In this document: in pieces, positions 16,386-24,869 of the stretch | Layout: the number at the start of each line of letters is the position of its first letter | Numbering within the stretch: the first letter of the stretch is position 1 | NCBI GenBank assembly: GCA_021806005.1 | Contig: JAJZDM010000006.1 | Span: 1 to 64,000, forward strand | Length of the DNA: 64,000 bases | Direction of reading: 5' to 3' | DNA from: Acidobacteriota bacterium | Lineage (GTDB): Bacteria; Acidobacteriota; Terriglobia; Terriglobales; Acidobacteriaceae | Position numbers and translations under genes: made by a program | Notes under the pieces: generated by a model | The model's input: the letters and a program-made list of their open reading frames with translations, nothing else | What the model was told of the DNA's origin: nothing | Database searches by the model: none

Positions 16386-17261
16386 ATGGAACGAGCAGGA
16401 AGCATCTTTGACGGTTGGGCGAGCGCTGCAACCAACGGTCTGCACCGGATTGCGATTCAGGGAGAGCGCGGATCCAACAGCCATATGGCCGCTCTGGAGA
16501 TGCTGGGAGAGGTGGAGGTAATACCGTGCAGCGTCTCCGCGGAGGTGATCGACGCAGTGCTGATGTCGCGCGTGGACGCCGCCGTCCTGCCGATCGAGAA
16601 CAGCCTGCACGGTTCGGTCGCCGAACACTACGACCTGTTTTTGACCCATCCCGTGCGAATCGACGCCGAGAGTCTGCTGCGTATCCGGCATAACCTGATC
16701 GCCGCGCCGGGGGTGAAGCTGGAGGAGATTCGCAGCGTGTTGTCGCATCCGGTGGCGCTTTCGCAGTGCCGGCGGTTTCTGGCCGAGTTTCAGCAGGCCA
16801 GCGCGGTACCGTTTTACGACACGGCCGGAAGTGTCAAACATGTGATGGAGAAGGGGTTACGTGATGCGGCCGGGGTCGCTCCGGAGTTGGCGGCCCAGGA
16901 GTATGGAGCCGAGGTGCTTCTGGCGGGGATTGAGGACCATGCGCAGAACTTTACCCGCTTCCACCTGCTGCGGCGCTACGCGGACGCGCAGCCGAAGGGG
17001 CTGGCGCCGGCCAACAAGCTGACTCTGGCATTTGCGGTGGAGCATCGTCCGGGAACGCTGGTATCCGCTCTCGAGCGCCTGCGCGATGTGGGTGCGGATC
17101 TGACCAAGATCGAGTCGCGCCCGGTGATGGGGCGACCCTGGGAGTACGTGTTCTACGTCGAGCTCCGGTACGAGGGCGAGGCGATGGCCGATCGCGCGGT
17201 CCGTGTGATCCAGCCGCACTGCACGCTGGTGAAGGAGTTGGGTCGATATGCGGCGGCTTGA
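16386..17261 (+). CDS. pheA: Prephenate dehydratase
   Basis: The 291-aa monofunctional prephenate dehydratase makes phenylpyruvate for phenylalanine synthesis. Visible motifs are IQGERGSNSHMAAL near the N-terminus, LPIENSLHGSVAEHYDLF, the catalytic-region NFTRFHLLRR, and a C-terminal ACT domain starting EHRPGTLVSALERL with the ESRP Phe-binding signature (TKIESRPVMG). There is no chorismate mutase domain. The ATG at 16386 has an AGGAG spaced 5 nt upstream, a strong start signal that supersedes the track's earlier start. The ACT domain implies feedback inhibition by Phe. It follows mqnP after a 170-nt gap. Its transcript probably ends at the hairpin at 17420-17452. Confidence 0.93.
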   Translation: MERAGSIFDGWASAATNGLHRIAIQGERGSNSHMAALEMLGEVEVIPCSVSAEVIDAVLMSRVDAAVLPIENSLHGSVAEHYDLFLTHPVRIDAESLLRIRHNLIAAPGVKLEEIRSVLSHPVALSQCRRFLAEFQQASAVPFYDTAGSVKHVMEKGLRDAAGVAPELAAQEYGAEVLLAGIEDHAQNFTRFHLLRRYADAQPKGLAPANKLTLAFAVEHRPGTLVSALERLRDVGADLTKIESRPVMGRPWEYVFYVELRYEGEAMADRAVRVIQPHCTLVKELGRYAAA

Positions 17262-17419
17262 ATAAGGCTGGGCCCAGGTTGCTGAGGCCCACCAGCGTGC
17301 CGGAGGGTGGCCCGTGTCCGAGCAGCGCGAGGTGAGCGCCGTCTGCAACAGGAGCGGACCTCAGGTTACCCACCAAAGCCGGGCGCAAGGTTTTGAATTT
17401 GTGGCTAAGTGATTGAAAC

Positions 17420-17452
17420 AAAAGAGCCAGCTCGGCTGGAGCAGGCTCTTTT
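17420..17452. terminator. Bidirectional rho-independent terminator
   Basis: AAAAGAGCC and GGCTCTTTT form a perfect 9-bp stem enclosing a second GCTC/GAGC stem with a GGCTG loop. Each strand ends the stem in a run of T/U. It lies between pheA (+) and the convergent small membrane gene (-). Confidence 0.8.
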
Positions 17453-17516
17453 GCGTAGTGGTCGAAATGTTTGTTGTTGTCTTGGGATCACCTGGGTGGT
17501 CAACCGTGGCGCCGGA

Positions 17517-17795
17517 TCAGGAACGCGATCGAGCGACGAGTTGGGCGACCCAGATGCCGAAGACGACGATGGTCATCAGCGAGGCAATCACCCCTGCACC
17601 TGCGCAGAATGGTTGGATGAAATTTACCCGGCGTATGATGCCGTCGTTCTCCTCCTGAGCGTCCGGGAGGGCGCTTTCGCTGAGAAAGAGTTGATCGGTT
17701 TCGTGTTGTGTCAGCGTGCCGCGATAAACCATCAGGGCGACGAACGCGGTGACACAGATGCCCCAAATAACGGCAGCGATATGTAACGTGCTCAT
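17517..17795 (-). CDS. Small membrane protein, conserved hypothetical
   Basis: The start is placed at ATG 17795 because GGGGGACT precedes it closely, giving 92 aa. The protein has two predicted transmembrane segments: residues about 3-22 (LHIAAVIWGICVTAFVALMV) and about 63-86 (FCAGAGVIASLMTIVVFGIWVA). A polar, acidic loop lies between them (QHETDQLFLSESALPDAQEE). It is followed on the minus strand by the bidirectional terminator, and the next small membrane gene is 169 nt upstream in the same orientation. No known family. Codon use matches neighbours, so it is likely real. Confidence 0.65.
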   Translation of the reverse strand: MSTLHIAAVIWGICVTAFVALMVYRGTLTQHETDQLFLSESALPDAQEENDGIIRRVNFIQPFCAGAGVIASLMTIVVFGIWVAQLVARSRS

Positions 17796-17900
17796 AGAGT
17801 CCCCCAGAAACAAGCAATTTTCTGGTCGGCTGTGCCATGCGGCTCCGAGGCGCGAGCAGCGTGGTGGTCGGGGCCTACCTATGCGCCATGATACGCCATA

Positions 17901-17930
17901 ATTATCTCTACGGATGTACCAAATATGGTA
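17901..17930 (-). promoter_or_regulatory. Candidate promoter/operator of the small membrane gene
   Basis: An AT-rich block carries GATAAT (17901-17906 on the minus strand), a -10-like box about 100 nt before the start codon, and a TACCA-AATA-TGGTA inverted repeat (17917-17930) just upstream. No clean -35 at 17 nt was found, so the palindrome could be an activator or repressor site. Confidence 0.3.
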
Positions 17931-17963
17931 ACTTACTTTAGTTCGAAATCGTCACCTGTTGGC

Positions 17964-18128
17964 TTATAAATTGTGGAAAACAAGCAGGGCAACGGCTCCG
18001 AAGGCCGCCAGAATCAGGGTCAGGAGGCTTAGCAGGAACCAGACAGAACGGCGAAGCATCTCCTGGTGAGGCTGGGTGATGCCAAAGGTGCGGTAGAACG
18101 CGATGGCTACAGCCTCAAGGAAGCGCAT
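17964..18128 (-). CDS. 54-aa membrane micro-protein (FGITQ type), not in ORF track
   Basis: Reading the minus strand from ATG 18128 gives MRFLEAVAIAFYRTFGITQP, then HQEMLRRS and a strongly hydrophobic helix (VWFLLSLLTLILAAFGAVALLV) ending FHNL and a TAA at 17964. The amphipathic start followed by one transmembrane helix is typical of single-pass small proteins. It shares the FGITQxxQxxM core with the unrelated-looking 57-aa gene at 27012-27185, which supports a real coding sequence. No strong ribosome binding site is visible, though AGGCC lies about 12 nt upstream. Its function is unknown; the small protein gene at 17517 lies in the same direction. Confidence 0.6.
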   Translation of the reverse strand: MRFLEAVAIAFYRTFGITQPHQEMLRRSVWFLLSLLTLILAAFGAVALLVFHNL

Positions 18129-18134
18129 GGTTTC

Positions 18135-18165
18135 ATGATAGGCCTGCCGTTCGATGATAGGCCTG
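18135..18165. repeat. Direct repeat upstream of the 54-aa gene
   Basis: Two copies of ATGATAGGCCTG (18135-18146 and 18154-18165) are spaced 19 bp apart just before the micro-protein start on the minus strand. Possible regulator half-sites. Confidence 0.3.
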
Positions 18166-18292
18166 GGTTTGATCGTAGACTTTTAGGCCGACGAGCAGCG
18201 GGGCCTGGTACCCGGCTATCTTTGGCCCCGGCTGGGGGATGTTGCAACCGTCGCCGTCCTGGGACATCCAATCTGCAGGTTTGAGCCGAGGC

Positions 18293-18321
18293 TTGCTGGC
18301 GAAGGGGCCCGAGGCTAGACT
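18293..18321 (+). promoter_or_regulatory. Candidate promoter of the Fe-S carrier gene
   Basis: TTGCTG and TAGACT are separated by 17 nt and lie about 60 nt upstream of the erpA-like ATG. The spacing and the box matches are reasonable for a sigma-70-type promoter. Confidence 0.4.
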
Positions 18322-18382
18322 AATGATAAGGGTGCCGGAGGGAGTTGCGGATCCGCCCCTGTATAACCAAGGAGAGCTACCC

Positions 18383-18763
18383 ATGGCCACTGCCCAACCC
18401 ATTCCCGAGGTCGTGAACGCACCCGCAGTTGCGTCGACGCCTATCTCGCTGACACCCGCGGCGATCACCAAGGTGAAGGAGATTATGGCTACGCAGGATC
18501 CGGTTCCGGCTGGATTGAGGATCGGTGTCGCCGGGGGCGGATGCTCCGGATTTCAGTACTCCATGTCCTTTGAGAACTCGGCTGGGATGATGGACAAGAT
18601 TATGCACTTTGATGACCTCAAGGTGTTTGTAGACGCCACCAGCGCGAGCTACCTGAACGGGTGCACGGTGGACTACGTGGAGACCCTGGAGGCGGCGGGA
18701 TTCAAGTTTGATAATCCTCAGGTGAAGTCGACCTGCGGATGCGGATCCAGCTTCAGCGTTTAG
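18383..18763 (+). CDS. erpA: A-type iron-sulfur carrier protein (ErpA/SufA/IscA-like)
   Basis: A-type proteins deliver [4Fe-4S] or [2Fe-2S] clusters to apo-enzymes. The 126-aa product has the family core LTPAAITKVKEIM, the GGGCSGFQYSM segment with the first cysteine, and the C-terminal CGCGSSFSV with the second and third. The acidic MHFDDLKVFVDATSASYLNG strand is also present, with an extra Cys nearby (LNGCTVDYVE). ATG 18383 has AAGGAGAG about 6 nt upstream. About 20 extra residues rich in Pro/Val precede the core. It is monocistronic, with a candidate promoter upstream and a hairpin downstream. I use erpA loosely, since the ErpA/SufA/IscA subtypes cannot be separated by sequence alone. Confidence 0.85.
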   Translation: MATAQPIPEVVNAPAVASTPISLTPAAITKVKEIMATQDPVPAGLRIGVAGGGCSGFQYSMSFENSAGMMDKIMHFDDLKVFVDATSASYLNGCTVDYVETLEAAGFKFDNPQVKSTCGCGSSFSV

Positions 18764-18812
18764 TGCGCGAGCAAAGACAGTCTTTGAAGACGACAAAGAG
18801 CGCTTCCGGCGT

Positions 18813-18836
18813 GACCCCGTTGAAACTGACGGGGTC
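18813..18836 (+). terminator. Terminator-like hairpin after the Fe-S carrier gene
   Basis: GACCCCGT/ACGGGGTC form an 8-bp stem with a TGAAACTG loop, followed by only two T's. A smaller CAAAGAC-A-GTCTTTG palindrome lies at 18772-18786. The T run is weak, so termination may need help. Confidence 0.5.
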
Positions 18837-18935
18837 TTGCCGTATCTGGTTGCCGGGTGCGGGTTTTAAGCGAATCCGCTGGGGTGAGCGTCTAAGATTG
18901 AAGAGAGTCCACCCGCGAAGAGCTGAACCGTCCGC

Positions 18936-20129
18936 ATGAATGAATTCATCGTAAAACTCGCCGACGAACGGGGCCGTGTGCAGGAGCAGACGCACGCAGC
19001 GGCGACAGCGGAGGAATTGCGTTCCCGGTTTACGCAGGCCGGGTATCTGGTTTACTCGGTGAAGCCGCGGTCGACGCTGGGGCGGGGTGCGAAGAAGAAG
19101 ATCAAACTGGATACGTTCCTGATCTTCAATCAGCAGTTTCTGACCCTGATCCGGGCCGGTCTGCCGATCCTGAGCTCGCTGGACCTGCTGGCCAAACGGC
19201 AGAAGGATATCAGCTTCCGGGCGCAACTGGAGGATGTGGGCGGACGGGTAAAGACGGGAGAGTCGATCTCCACCGCGTTTGAGGCACAGGGGACCGTTCC
19301 GTTGATTTACACCACGACGCTGCTGGCCGGAGAACGGTCAGGAAACCTGGAAGAGGTGTTGCAGCGTTACCTGGACTTCCAGCGAGTGTCGCTCACCTTC
19401 CGGAAGAAGCTGAAAGCGGCCCTGATCTACCCTGTGTTTCTGATAGTGATGGTGGCGGGTCTGTTTACCTTTCTGATCACGTTTGTGGTGCCGCGGTTCG
19501 CGGGGCTGTATGCCCAGTTGGGGACCAAGCTGCCCGCGATGACACTGTGGATGCTTGCGATAGGGCAGGATGCGCAACACTACGGACTGTATATGGTGCC
19601 GGTGCTGGCCCTGTCCGGATATCTGCTGGTGCGCTGGAGCCGCAGCGACTCTGGAGCGGATATGATCGACCGGGTGCGGGTGAAGACCCCGATCCTGGGT
19701 TCGGTGTGGCTGAAGTACCAGGTAGGCCTGTTCTCGCGGACACTGGCGACGCTGTTGACCGGCGGCCTGCCGCTGGTGCCGAGCCTGGAGACGGCGGCGC
19801 GCTCGATCGAGTCGCGATCCATCGCCAAGGCGGTACACACTTCGGTGGAGACGGTGCGGGAGGGCAAGGGGCTGGCGACCAGCCTGGATCGGACCGGGGT
19901 ATTCCCAGAGCTGTCCATTGAAATGATTGAGGTTGGCGAGAGCACCGGAGCGCTGCCGCAGATGCTGAACTCCGTGGCTGAGTTCTTTGAGGAGGACGTG
20001 CAGACCTCGCTGGCGGCGATCATGAGCATGATCGAGCCGCTGATTCTGATTGTGATGGGTGCGGTCGTGGTGATTGTGCTGATTGCGCTGTACCTGCCGA
20101 TCCTCAGTTTGAATGGCGTAGGGGGTTGA
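18936..20129 (+). CDS. Type II secretion/type IV pilus inner-membrane platform protein (GspF/PilC)
   Basis: The 397-aa polytopic platform protein has two GspF domains. The first helical domain begins about residue 65 (LIFNQQFLTLIRAGLPILSS), followed by a transmembrane helix (KLKAALIYPVFLIVMVAGLF) and the second domain (LFSRTLATLLTGGLPLVPSLE, SIEMIEVGESTGALPQML). It ends with a transmembrane hairpin (ILIVMGAVVVIVLIALYLPI). Platform proteins turn the ATPase stroke into pilin insertion. Its ATPase partner gene follows after 101 nt. An N-terminal cytoplasmic segment with a basic patch (GRGAKKKIKL) is present as usual. The gene is likely the first of a pilus/T2SS cluster; the pilin, prepilin peptidase and secretin are not in this window. 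Confidence 0.9.
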   Translation: MNEFIVKLADERGRVQEQTHAAATAEELRSRFTQAGYLVYSVKPRSTLGRGAKKKIKLDTFLIFNQQFLTLIRAGLPILSSLDLLAKRQKDISFRAQLEDVGGRVKTGESISTAFEAQGTVPLIYTTTLLAGERSGNLEEVLQRYLDFQRVSLTFRKKLKAALIYPVFLIVMVAGLFTFLITFVVPRFAGLYAQLGTKLPAMTLWMLAIGQDAQHYGLYMVPVLALSGYLLVRWSRSDSGADMIDRVRVKTPILGSVWLKYQVGLFSRTLATLLTGGLPLVPSLETAARSIESRSIAKAVHTSVETVREGKGLATSLDRTGVFPELSIEMIEVGESTGALPQMLNSVAEFFEEDVQTSLAAIMSMIEPLILIVMGAVVVIVLIALYLPILSLNGVGG

Positions 20130-20144
20130 TGCCGATCTCCGCGT

Positions 20145-20160
20145 CCAGGCCGAAGCCTGG
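20145..20160 (+). other. Short hairpin between gspF-like and gspE-like genes
   Basis: CCAGGC and GCCTGG form a 6-bp stem with a CGAA tetraloop in the 101-nt gap. It could be an intercistronic processing or stability element; no T run. Confidence 0.3.
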
Positions 20161-20230
20161 CGATCCGCGACGACCGCCGGCGCGCATTGATTCCGGAGCG
20201 AGTGAAGAGTCTTTGAGAGGTTGAGATCTT

Positions 20231-21868
20231 ATGGCAAGTTCCATTCCAATTGCCGTTCCATACAGCAATGAGCCGTTGAACGAGGTGGAGCGGGCACAGA
20301 TGCTGGCTCGCCGCTATCACGCCGAGTTTGTAGATCTGAAGAACTTCAAGATCCAGGTGGAGTTGTTCAAATCTGTGCCCGTGGACATGATGTTCCGCTA
20401 CAACTTTGTGCCGCTGGAGCAGAGCGAGGGACGGCTGGCGATCGCCGTGGCGGATCCATCGAAGCTGATGGTGATTGACGAGATTGCGGGTCTGCTGGGG
20501 GCCCGGATTGTGACTCGCGTGGCTACGCTGAGCCAGATTACGGATCTGCTGAAGAAGAATGAGCAGTCGCAGCGGGTGCTGGATGAGGCCAGCGAGGGGC
20601 TGGCCTTCGATGTGCTCTCCAACGAGGAGAACTCCGAGGAGAACATCTCGATTGAGAAGCTGACGGCCGATGATGATATCTCGCCGATCATCCGTCTGGT
20701 GGACACGACGATTTTTACGGCGCTTGAACGGCGCGCCTCGGATATTCATCTGGAGACCTATGACGACTCTCTGCTGGTGAAGTACCGCATCGACGGCGTG
20801 CTGCAGCAGGCGATGGCGCCGATTGCGCGCGAGCACCACCAGACGATTCTCTCCCGCATCAAGGTCATGAGCGAGTTGGATATCGCCGAACGGCGCGTGC
20901 CGCAGGATGGTCGCTTCCGGGTGCGTTACAAGGGTCGGCTGATTGACTTCCGCGTGAGTATCATGCCGACGGTGCATGGAGAGAATGCCGTGCTGCGCGT
21001 GCTGGACAAGGAGTCGATGTCGGAGAAGTTCACCCAGCTTTCGCTGGATGTGGTGGGCTTTGCGGAGAAGGATCTTACCCGGTTCCGGCGCTACATCAAG
21101 GAGCCCTACGGGATGGTGCTGGTAACCGGACCGACCGGGTCAGGCAAGACGACCACGCTGTATGCTGCGCTCAATGAGATCAAGAGCGAAGAGGACAAGA
21201 TCATCACCATCGAGGATCCGGTGGAGTATCAGATTCGCGGCATCACGCAGATTCCCGTGAATGAGAAAAAAGGGTTGACCTTTGCCCGCGGGCTGCGTTC
21301 CATCCTGCGTCACGATCCGGACAAGATCCTGGTGGGCGAGATCCGCGATGCCGAGACCGCGCAGATTGCGATCAACTCCGCGCTCACCGGCCATCTGGTG
21401 TTTACCACCGTCCACGCCAATAACGTTGTGGATGTGCTGGGCCGCTTTCTGAACATGGGTGTTGAGCCGTACAACTTTGTCAGCGCCCTGAACTGCATTC
21501 TCGCCCAGCGGCTGGTGCGCCAGGTCTGCGACTTTTGCGTGCACGATGTTCACTACTCGGACGCTGAACTGGAACAGAACGGTCTTCGTCCGGAGGAGTG
21601 GAGGGATGTGACCTTCAAGGAGGGGCCGGGGTGCATTGAGTGCGGCGGTACCGGATATCGAGGCCGGTCTGCGATTCATGAACTGCTGGAGCTGGACGAT
21701 CAGATCCGCGAGATGCTGCTCGAGAAGCGCCCCGGATCAGAGATTCGCAAGGCGGCCAAGGACAAGGGGATGTCGTTCCTGCGGGACTCGGCTCTGGAGC
21801 GGGTGCGGATGGGAATTACCACCCTGCGAGAGATTAACAAGGTCACGTTCATTGAGCAGGGCCGATAG
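20231..21868 (+). CDS. GspE/PilB-family secretion ATPase
   Basis: The 545-aa hexameric ATPase drives pilin assembly. An N-terminal MshEN-type domain (FVDLKNFKIQVELFKSVPVD, LAIAVADPSKLMVIDEIAG) precedes the ATPase core. The core has Walker A GPTGSGKTTTLYAAL, Asp box TIEDPVEYQI, Walker B IRSILRHDPDKILVGEIRD, and the His box HLVFTTVHANNV. A tetracysteine zinc-binding module (VCDFC...CIECGG) follows, as in PilB/GspE. A TTGAGATCTT-flanked ATG starts it. It works with the GspF-like protein directly upstream and the PilM-N-O set downstream, which makes the cluster a type IV pilus or T2SS-like assembly. Confidence 0.93.
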   Translation: MASSIPIAVPYSNEPLNEVERAQMLARRYHAEFVDLKNFKIQVELFKSVPVDMMFRYNFVPLEQSEGRLAIAVADPSKLMVIDEIAGLLGARIVTRVATLSQITDLLKKNEQSQRVLDEASEGLAFDVLSNEENSEENISIEKLTADDDISPIIRLVDTTIFTALERRASDIHLETYDDSLLVKYRIDGVLQQAMAPIAREHHQTILSRIKVMSELDIAERRVPQDGRFRVRYKGRLIDFRVSIMPTVHGENAVLRVLDKESMSEKFTQLSLDVVGFAEKDLTRFRRYIKEPYGMVLVTGPTGSGKTTTLYAALNEIKSEEDKIITIEDPVEYQIRGITQIPVNEKKGLTFARGLRSILRHDPDKILVGEIRDAETAQIAINSALTGHLVFTTVHANNVVDVLGRFLNMGVEPYNFVSALNCILAQRLVRQVCDFCVHDVHYSDAELEQNGLRPEEWRDVTFKEGPGCIECGGTGYRGRSAIHELLELDDQIREMLLEKRPGSEIRKAAKDKGMSFLRDSALERVRMGITTLREINKVTFIEQGR

Positions 21869-22075
21869 GCTTGGGCATTGCCGGTAAGATGGAGGAGCAG
21901 TGCCGTATCCCGAAGCAGGGGATGCTGGCTTTCGGAAGCCGCATTTCCGGGAGATCACAACGGCCGGAGGCCTCCAGCCGCTGTGTGGATGGGACGAAAC
22001 GGAGTGGCGGATCAAACGTCCAACCTTACAGCACTGTCATCCCTATCTCTTGCAAGGTACTCTAGTTAGAGCCCA

Positions 22076-23161
22076 ATGAATATTCTTCCCCAAGCCTCCG
22101 GAATCCGCCCCCGTCTGGCCTGCGAGATTCTGCCGCAGGGTGTGGTGGCAGGCCGTTCGAGCGATGCGAATGCGGCGCTGGAGGCGGTGTCGGTTGCGGC
22201 CCTGACGGCGGGCGCTGTGGCTCCCGGGTTGAAACCCGGCAATCTGCCGGACCGGGCAGCGGTGGTGGATGCGATCCGGGATGCCCTGGAACAACTCGGT
22301 GAGCGCGCCAACGCTCGCGACGGCAATCTGACCCTGGTGATTCCGGACGCCGCGGTGCGGGTGCTGTTGCTGGAGTTTGAGGCCCTGCCGGTGCGGGTGT
22401 CTGAGGCTCTGCCGCTGGTGCGCTTTCGTTTGAAGAAGCTGCTTCCATTCGATGCGGATGAGGCGATGGTGAGCTACCAGACGATGAGCTCCGGCAAGGC
22501 CGGGGTACGGGTGCTGGCGGTGGCGATCCCCCGCGATGTGCTGAGCGAGTATGAGACCGCGGTGCGAGATGCCGGTTTTGAGCCGGGCGCCGTACTGCCG
22601 AGTACGCTGGCCTGCCTGGCGGCGCTGCAGGATACGAACCCGGTGCTACTGGTGAATGCGAATCCACTGGGGGTAACCGCGGCGATTGTACGCGCAGGCA
22701 TCCTGCTGCTGCATCGCAGCGTGGATCTTCAGGAGCATGCCCTGCTTGGGCAGACCCCACAGGATCATCCTTCACGGAACTCCGAGCAGGACAGGGTGGC
22801 AGAAGCTGCCGCCGCCCCTCCGGCCTGGAGGGATGCTGCCGCCGGGGACAGGAGTTCCGGTGACAGCCCGGCAACGTTCGGTCTGGAGCCCATTCCGCTG
22901 GCCAGCGAGATCGCCCAGGCGGTGAGCGTGGCGGCCGCATACTTTGAGGACACGCTGGCGGCGCCTCCGACGGAGGTGCTGAGCGCGGGACCGCTGGGAG
23001 CAGAGCGGCTGAGCCGGATTCTCAAGACCTCCGGTGTGGGGGAAGATGGGGGTTGGAAGGTGCGAGAGTTGGTGGAGAACGCTGCGCTTCTGCCGGGAGC
23101 GGCCAAGTCGACGGCGCCCCGCGCCTGGCTGTCCGGGGTGCTGGGGGCGCTGCGCGGCTGA
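22076..23161 (+). CDS. pilM: PilM-like actin-fold pilus assembly protein
   Basis: This 361-aa protein occupies the pilM position directly after the ATPase gene and before pilN and pilO. PilM is an actin/FtsA-fold cytoplasmic protein that anchors PilN on the inner membrane. Supporting segments are NLTLVIPDAAVRVLLLEFEALPVRVSEALPLVRFRLKKLLP, typical of the PilM 1A/1C subdomain, and LEPIPLASEIAQAVSVAAAYFED in the last third. It is shorter and more divergent than model PilM, and an Ala/Pro-rich insert (residues about 240-280) breaks the fold. Its TGA overlaps the next start (TGATG), so pilM and pilN are coupled. The call is based mostly on synteny. Confidence 0.7.
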   Translation: MNILPQASGIRPRLACEILPQGVVAGRSSDANAALEAVSVAALTAGAVAPGLKPGNLPDRAAVVDAIRDALEQLGERANARDGNLTLVIPDAAVRVLLLEFEALPVRVSEALPLVRFRLKKLLPFDADEAMVSYQTMSSGKAGVRVLAVAIPRDVLSEYETAVRDAGFEPGAVLPSTLACLAALQDTNPVLLVNANPLGVTAAIVRAGILLLHRSVDLQEHALLGQTPQDHPSRNSEQDRVAEAAAAPPAWRDAAAGDRSSGDSPATFGLEPIPLASEIAQAVSVAAAYFEDTLAAPPTEVLSAGPLGAERLSRILKTSGVGEDGGWKVRELVENAALLPGAAKSTAPRAWLSGVLGALRG

Positions 23162-23970
23162 TGCGGATTACGGTCAATCTCGCGACGCGGCCCTATGTTG
23201 AGCTGGGGCCCATTGTTCTGCGGCTGCGGATCCTGATGCTCCTGCTGGTTCTGCTGGCCATGGGCGGACTGGCGGCGACGCATGTGCTGGAGAAGAAGCT
23301 GGCCGTTGAGCAGGCGCGGCTGAATGCAGTGCATGTGAAGGTGGTGGCGGCGCAGAATGAGAGGCTTGGCAACGTGCGGCGGATGCGCGAGCCGGCCAAC
23401 GCCGCGATCCTGACCCGGGCACACTTTCTGAATGCCTTGTTTCTGCGCAAGAGCTTCTCCTGGACGGCCGTGATGATGGATCTGGAGACCGTGCTGCCGG
23501 AGGGCGTGCAGGTGACTTCGATTGAGCCGGAGCCAACCACCAATGGCGATGTGATGATCCATCTGCGAGTCTCCGGCGACCGGGACCGAGCGGTGCAACT
23601 GGTGCGGAACCTGGAGCGGTCCAAGCGGTTCCTGGAGCCGCGGTTGACGGGCGAGGCGACCGAGGCCAAGGATCTGAGCCAGCAGGGCAACCGGATGGGT
23701 GCCGCAGGACCGATGGCGGGTCCGCCTCCGGGGGTAGAGTTCGAGATTCTGGCCAACTACAATCCGCTGCCTCCGGGACAGTCCTACGGCACGGCTAGCT
23801 CCTCGGCCGCCAGGGGCCGCTCTGCTTCGAAGTCGGGAGCAAAGCGACCAGCCACGGCTGCCGCGAAGGGAGCCGCGGGGGGCAAGAAGGTGCGTGAGCC
23901 AGACGGCCGGCGGAGATCCTCTCTCCCAGCGGCTCGGAACCAGCGGTCTGCAAGCGGGGGTGCGCGATGA
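23161..23970 (+). CDS. pilN: PilN-like inner-membrane pilus alignment protein
   Basis: The start at 23161 overlaps the pilM stop (TGATG), giving 269 aa. A short cytoplasmic leader (MRITVNLATRPYVELG, the PilN INLLPxR-like motif) precedes one transmembrane helix (LRILMLLLVLLAMGGLAATHVLE) and a coiled-coil plus ferredoxin-like periplasmic domain (MMDLETVLPEGVQVTSIEPEP, VSGDRDRAVQLVRNLE). The C-terminal 60 residues are disordered, Ala/Lys/Arg-rich and not seen in model PilN (for example SKSGAKRPATAAAKGAAGGKK). They could bind peptidoglycan or nucleic acid; this is inference. It pairs with the PilO-like gene that overlaps its stop by four bases. Confidence 0.78.
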   Translation: MRITVNLATRPYVELGPIVLRLRILMLLLVLLAMGGLAATHVLEKKLAVEQARLNAVHVKVVAAQNERLGNVRRMREPANAAILTRAHFLNALFLRKSFSWTAVMMDLETVLPEGVQVTSIEPEPTTNGDVMIHLRVSGDRDRAVQLVRNLERSKRFLEPRLTGEATEAKDLSQQGNRMGAAGPMAGPPPGVEFEILANYNPLPPGQSYGTASSSAARGRSASKSGAKRPATAAAKGAAGGKKVREPDGRRRSSLPAARNQRSASGGAR

Positions 23971-24869
23971 GCACGGTCTTTATCCCGCCGGGAAGCGAGC
24001 GTCCGTTGGGGACGCCGGCGGGCGCTGTTCGGCCGCCGGAGGAGTCCGCGCCGGAGCGGCCGCTGCCGCGCCTGATCGCACGTGCCCGGAAGTTGCTGAC
24101 CATGCTGAACCTGCATCTGGCCGGTGTGGCAGTTCTGTCGCTGTATGTTCTGTATCTTGTGGCCCATCTGGTCTTTCTCTGGAAGGGATTGAGCGCGAAC
24201 AACGACTCCGCTGTGGACCAGCAGCGAGTGCAATTAATTGCTGCGCAGTTGGCCGCCAGACCGCTGCGCGGGCTGGACAAGAAGCTGATAGCGTCCACGC
24301 GCGATGCGGATGCGTTCTATCAGATCCGGTTGCCCTACGCGGACTCTCAGGTGGCGGCAGAGATCGGGATGCTGGCGCACAAGGCCGGCGTGCGCTGGAC
24401 CCATGCGCAGTATGCATACTTTCCGGTGCTCTCAGCCAGATACGCGCTTACCCAGGTAGGGATCGACGCCAGCGTCTCAGGGGATTACCGGCCGATTGTG
24501 ATGTTCATCAACTCGCTGGAACGGGACAAGGTCTTCTTTGTGATCAATGGCATCGATCTCTCCGGCCAGCAGTCCGGGCAGGTGAATCTGCGCATCCGTT
24601 TGACGACCTATCTGCGGCCACCGAACCCGAATGAACTCTCGGCGGAGATGCCAGCGGCGGAGAACGCTGCGGGAGGTCCAACGACGGGAGATTTGGGAGT
24701 GGCAGGGCCAGCGACGGGGAACCCGACGGAGAACGGAGCTGGAGCCTCCGGCCAGCGGCCCGGTCAGCAGGGACAGAGGATGGGCCCGGGCAATCCGGGG
24801 ATTGGCGGTCGAGGGTTTGGGGGCGCGCGCCCCGGCAGCCAGCCCATTACGACGGGAGGTCGGCTATGA
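23967..24869 (+). CDS. pilO: PilO-like inner-membrane pilus alignment protein
   Basis: The 300-aa product overlaps pilN by ATGA. It has one transmembrane helix (about residues 46-67, NLHLAGVAVLSLYVLYLVAHLVFL), a coiled coil (QQRVQLIAAQLAARPLRGLDKKL) and a PilO-type ferredoxin-like domain (residues about 115-215; VSGDYRPIVMFINSLERDKVFFVINGIDL is characteristic). The last 70 residues are a Gly/Pro/Gln low-complexity tail. PilN and PilO form heterodimers that align the platform to the secretin. The next gene overlaps it by four bases. The assignment is secure by domain layout and position, although similarity to model PilO is low. Confidence 0.78.
   Translation: MSTVFIPPGSERPLGTPAGAVRPPEESAPERPLPRLIARARKLLTMLNLHLAGVAVLSLYVLYLVAHLVFLWKGLSANNDSAVDQQRVQLIAAQLAARPLRGLDKKLIASTRDADAFYQIRLPYADSQVAAEIGMLAHKAGVRWTHAQYAYFPVLSARYALTQVGIDASVSGDYRPIVMFINSLERDKVFFVINGIDLSGQQSGQVNLRIRLTTYLRPPNPNELSAEMPAAENAAGGPTTGDLGVAGPATGNPTENGAGASGQRPGQQGQRMGPGNPGIGGRGFGGARPGSQPITTGGRL

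Noticed and set aside
17262-17419. Possible small minus-strand protein (GHGPPSGTLVGLSNLGP)
   Set aside because: No start signal and no family match; the region precedes a terminator and lies in a non-coding gap.
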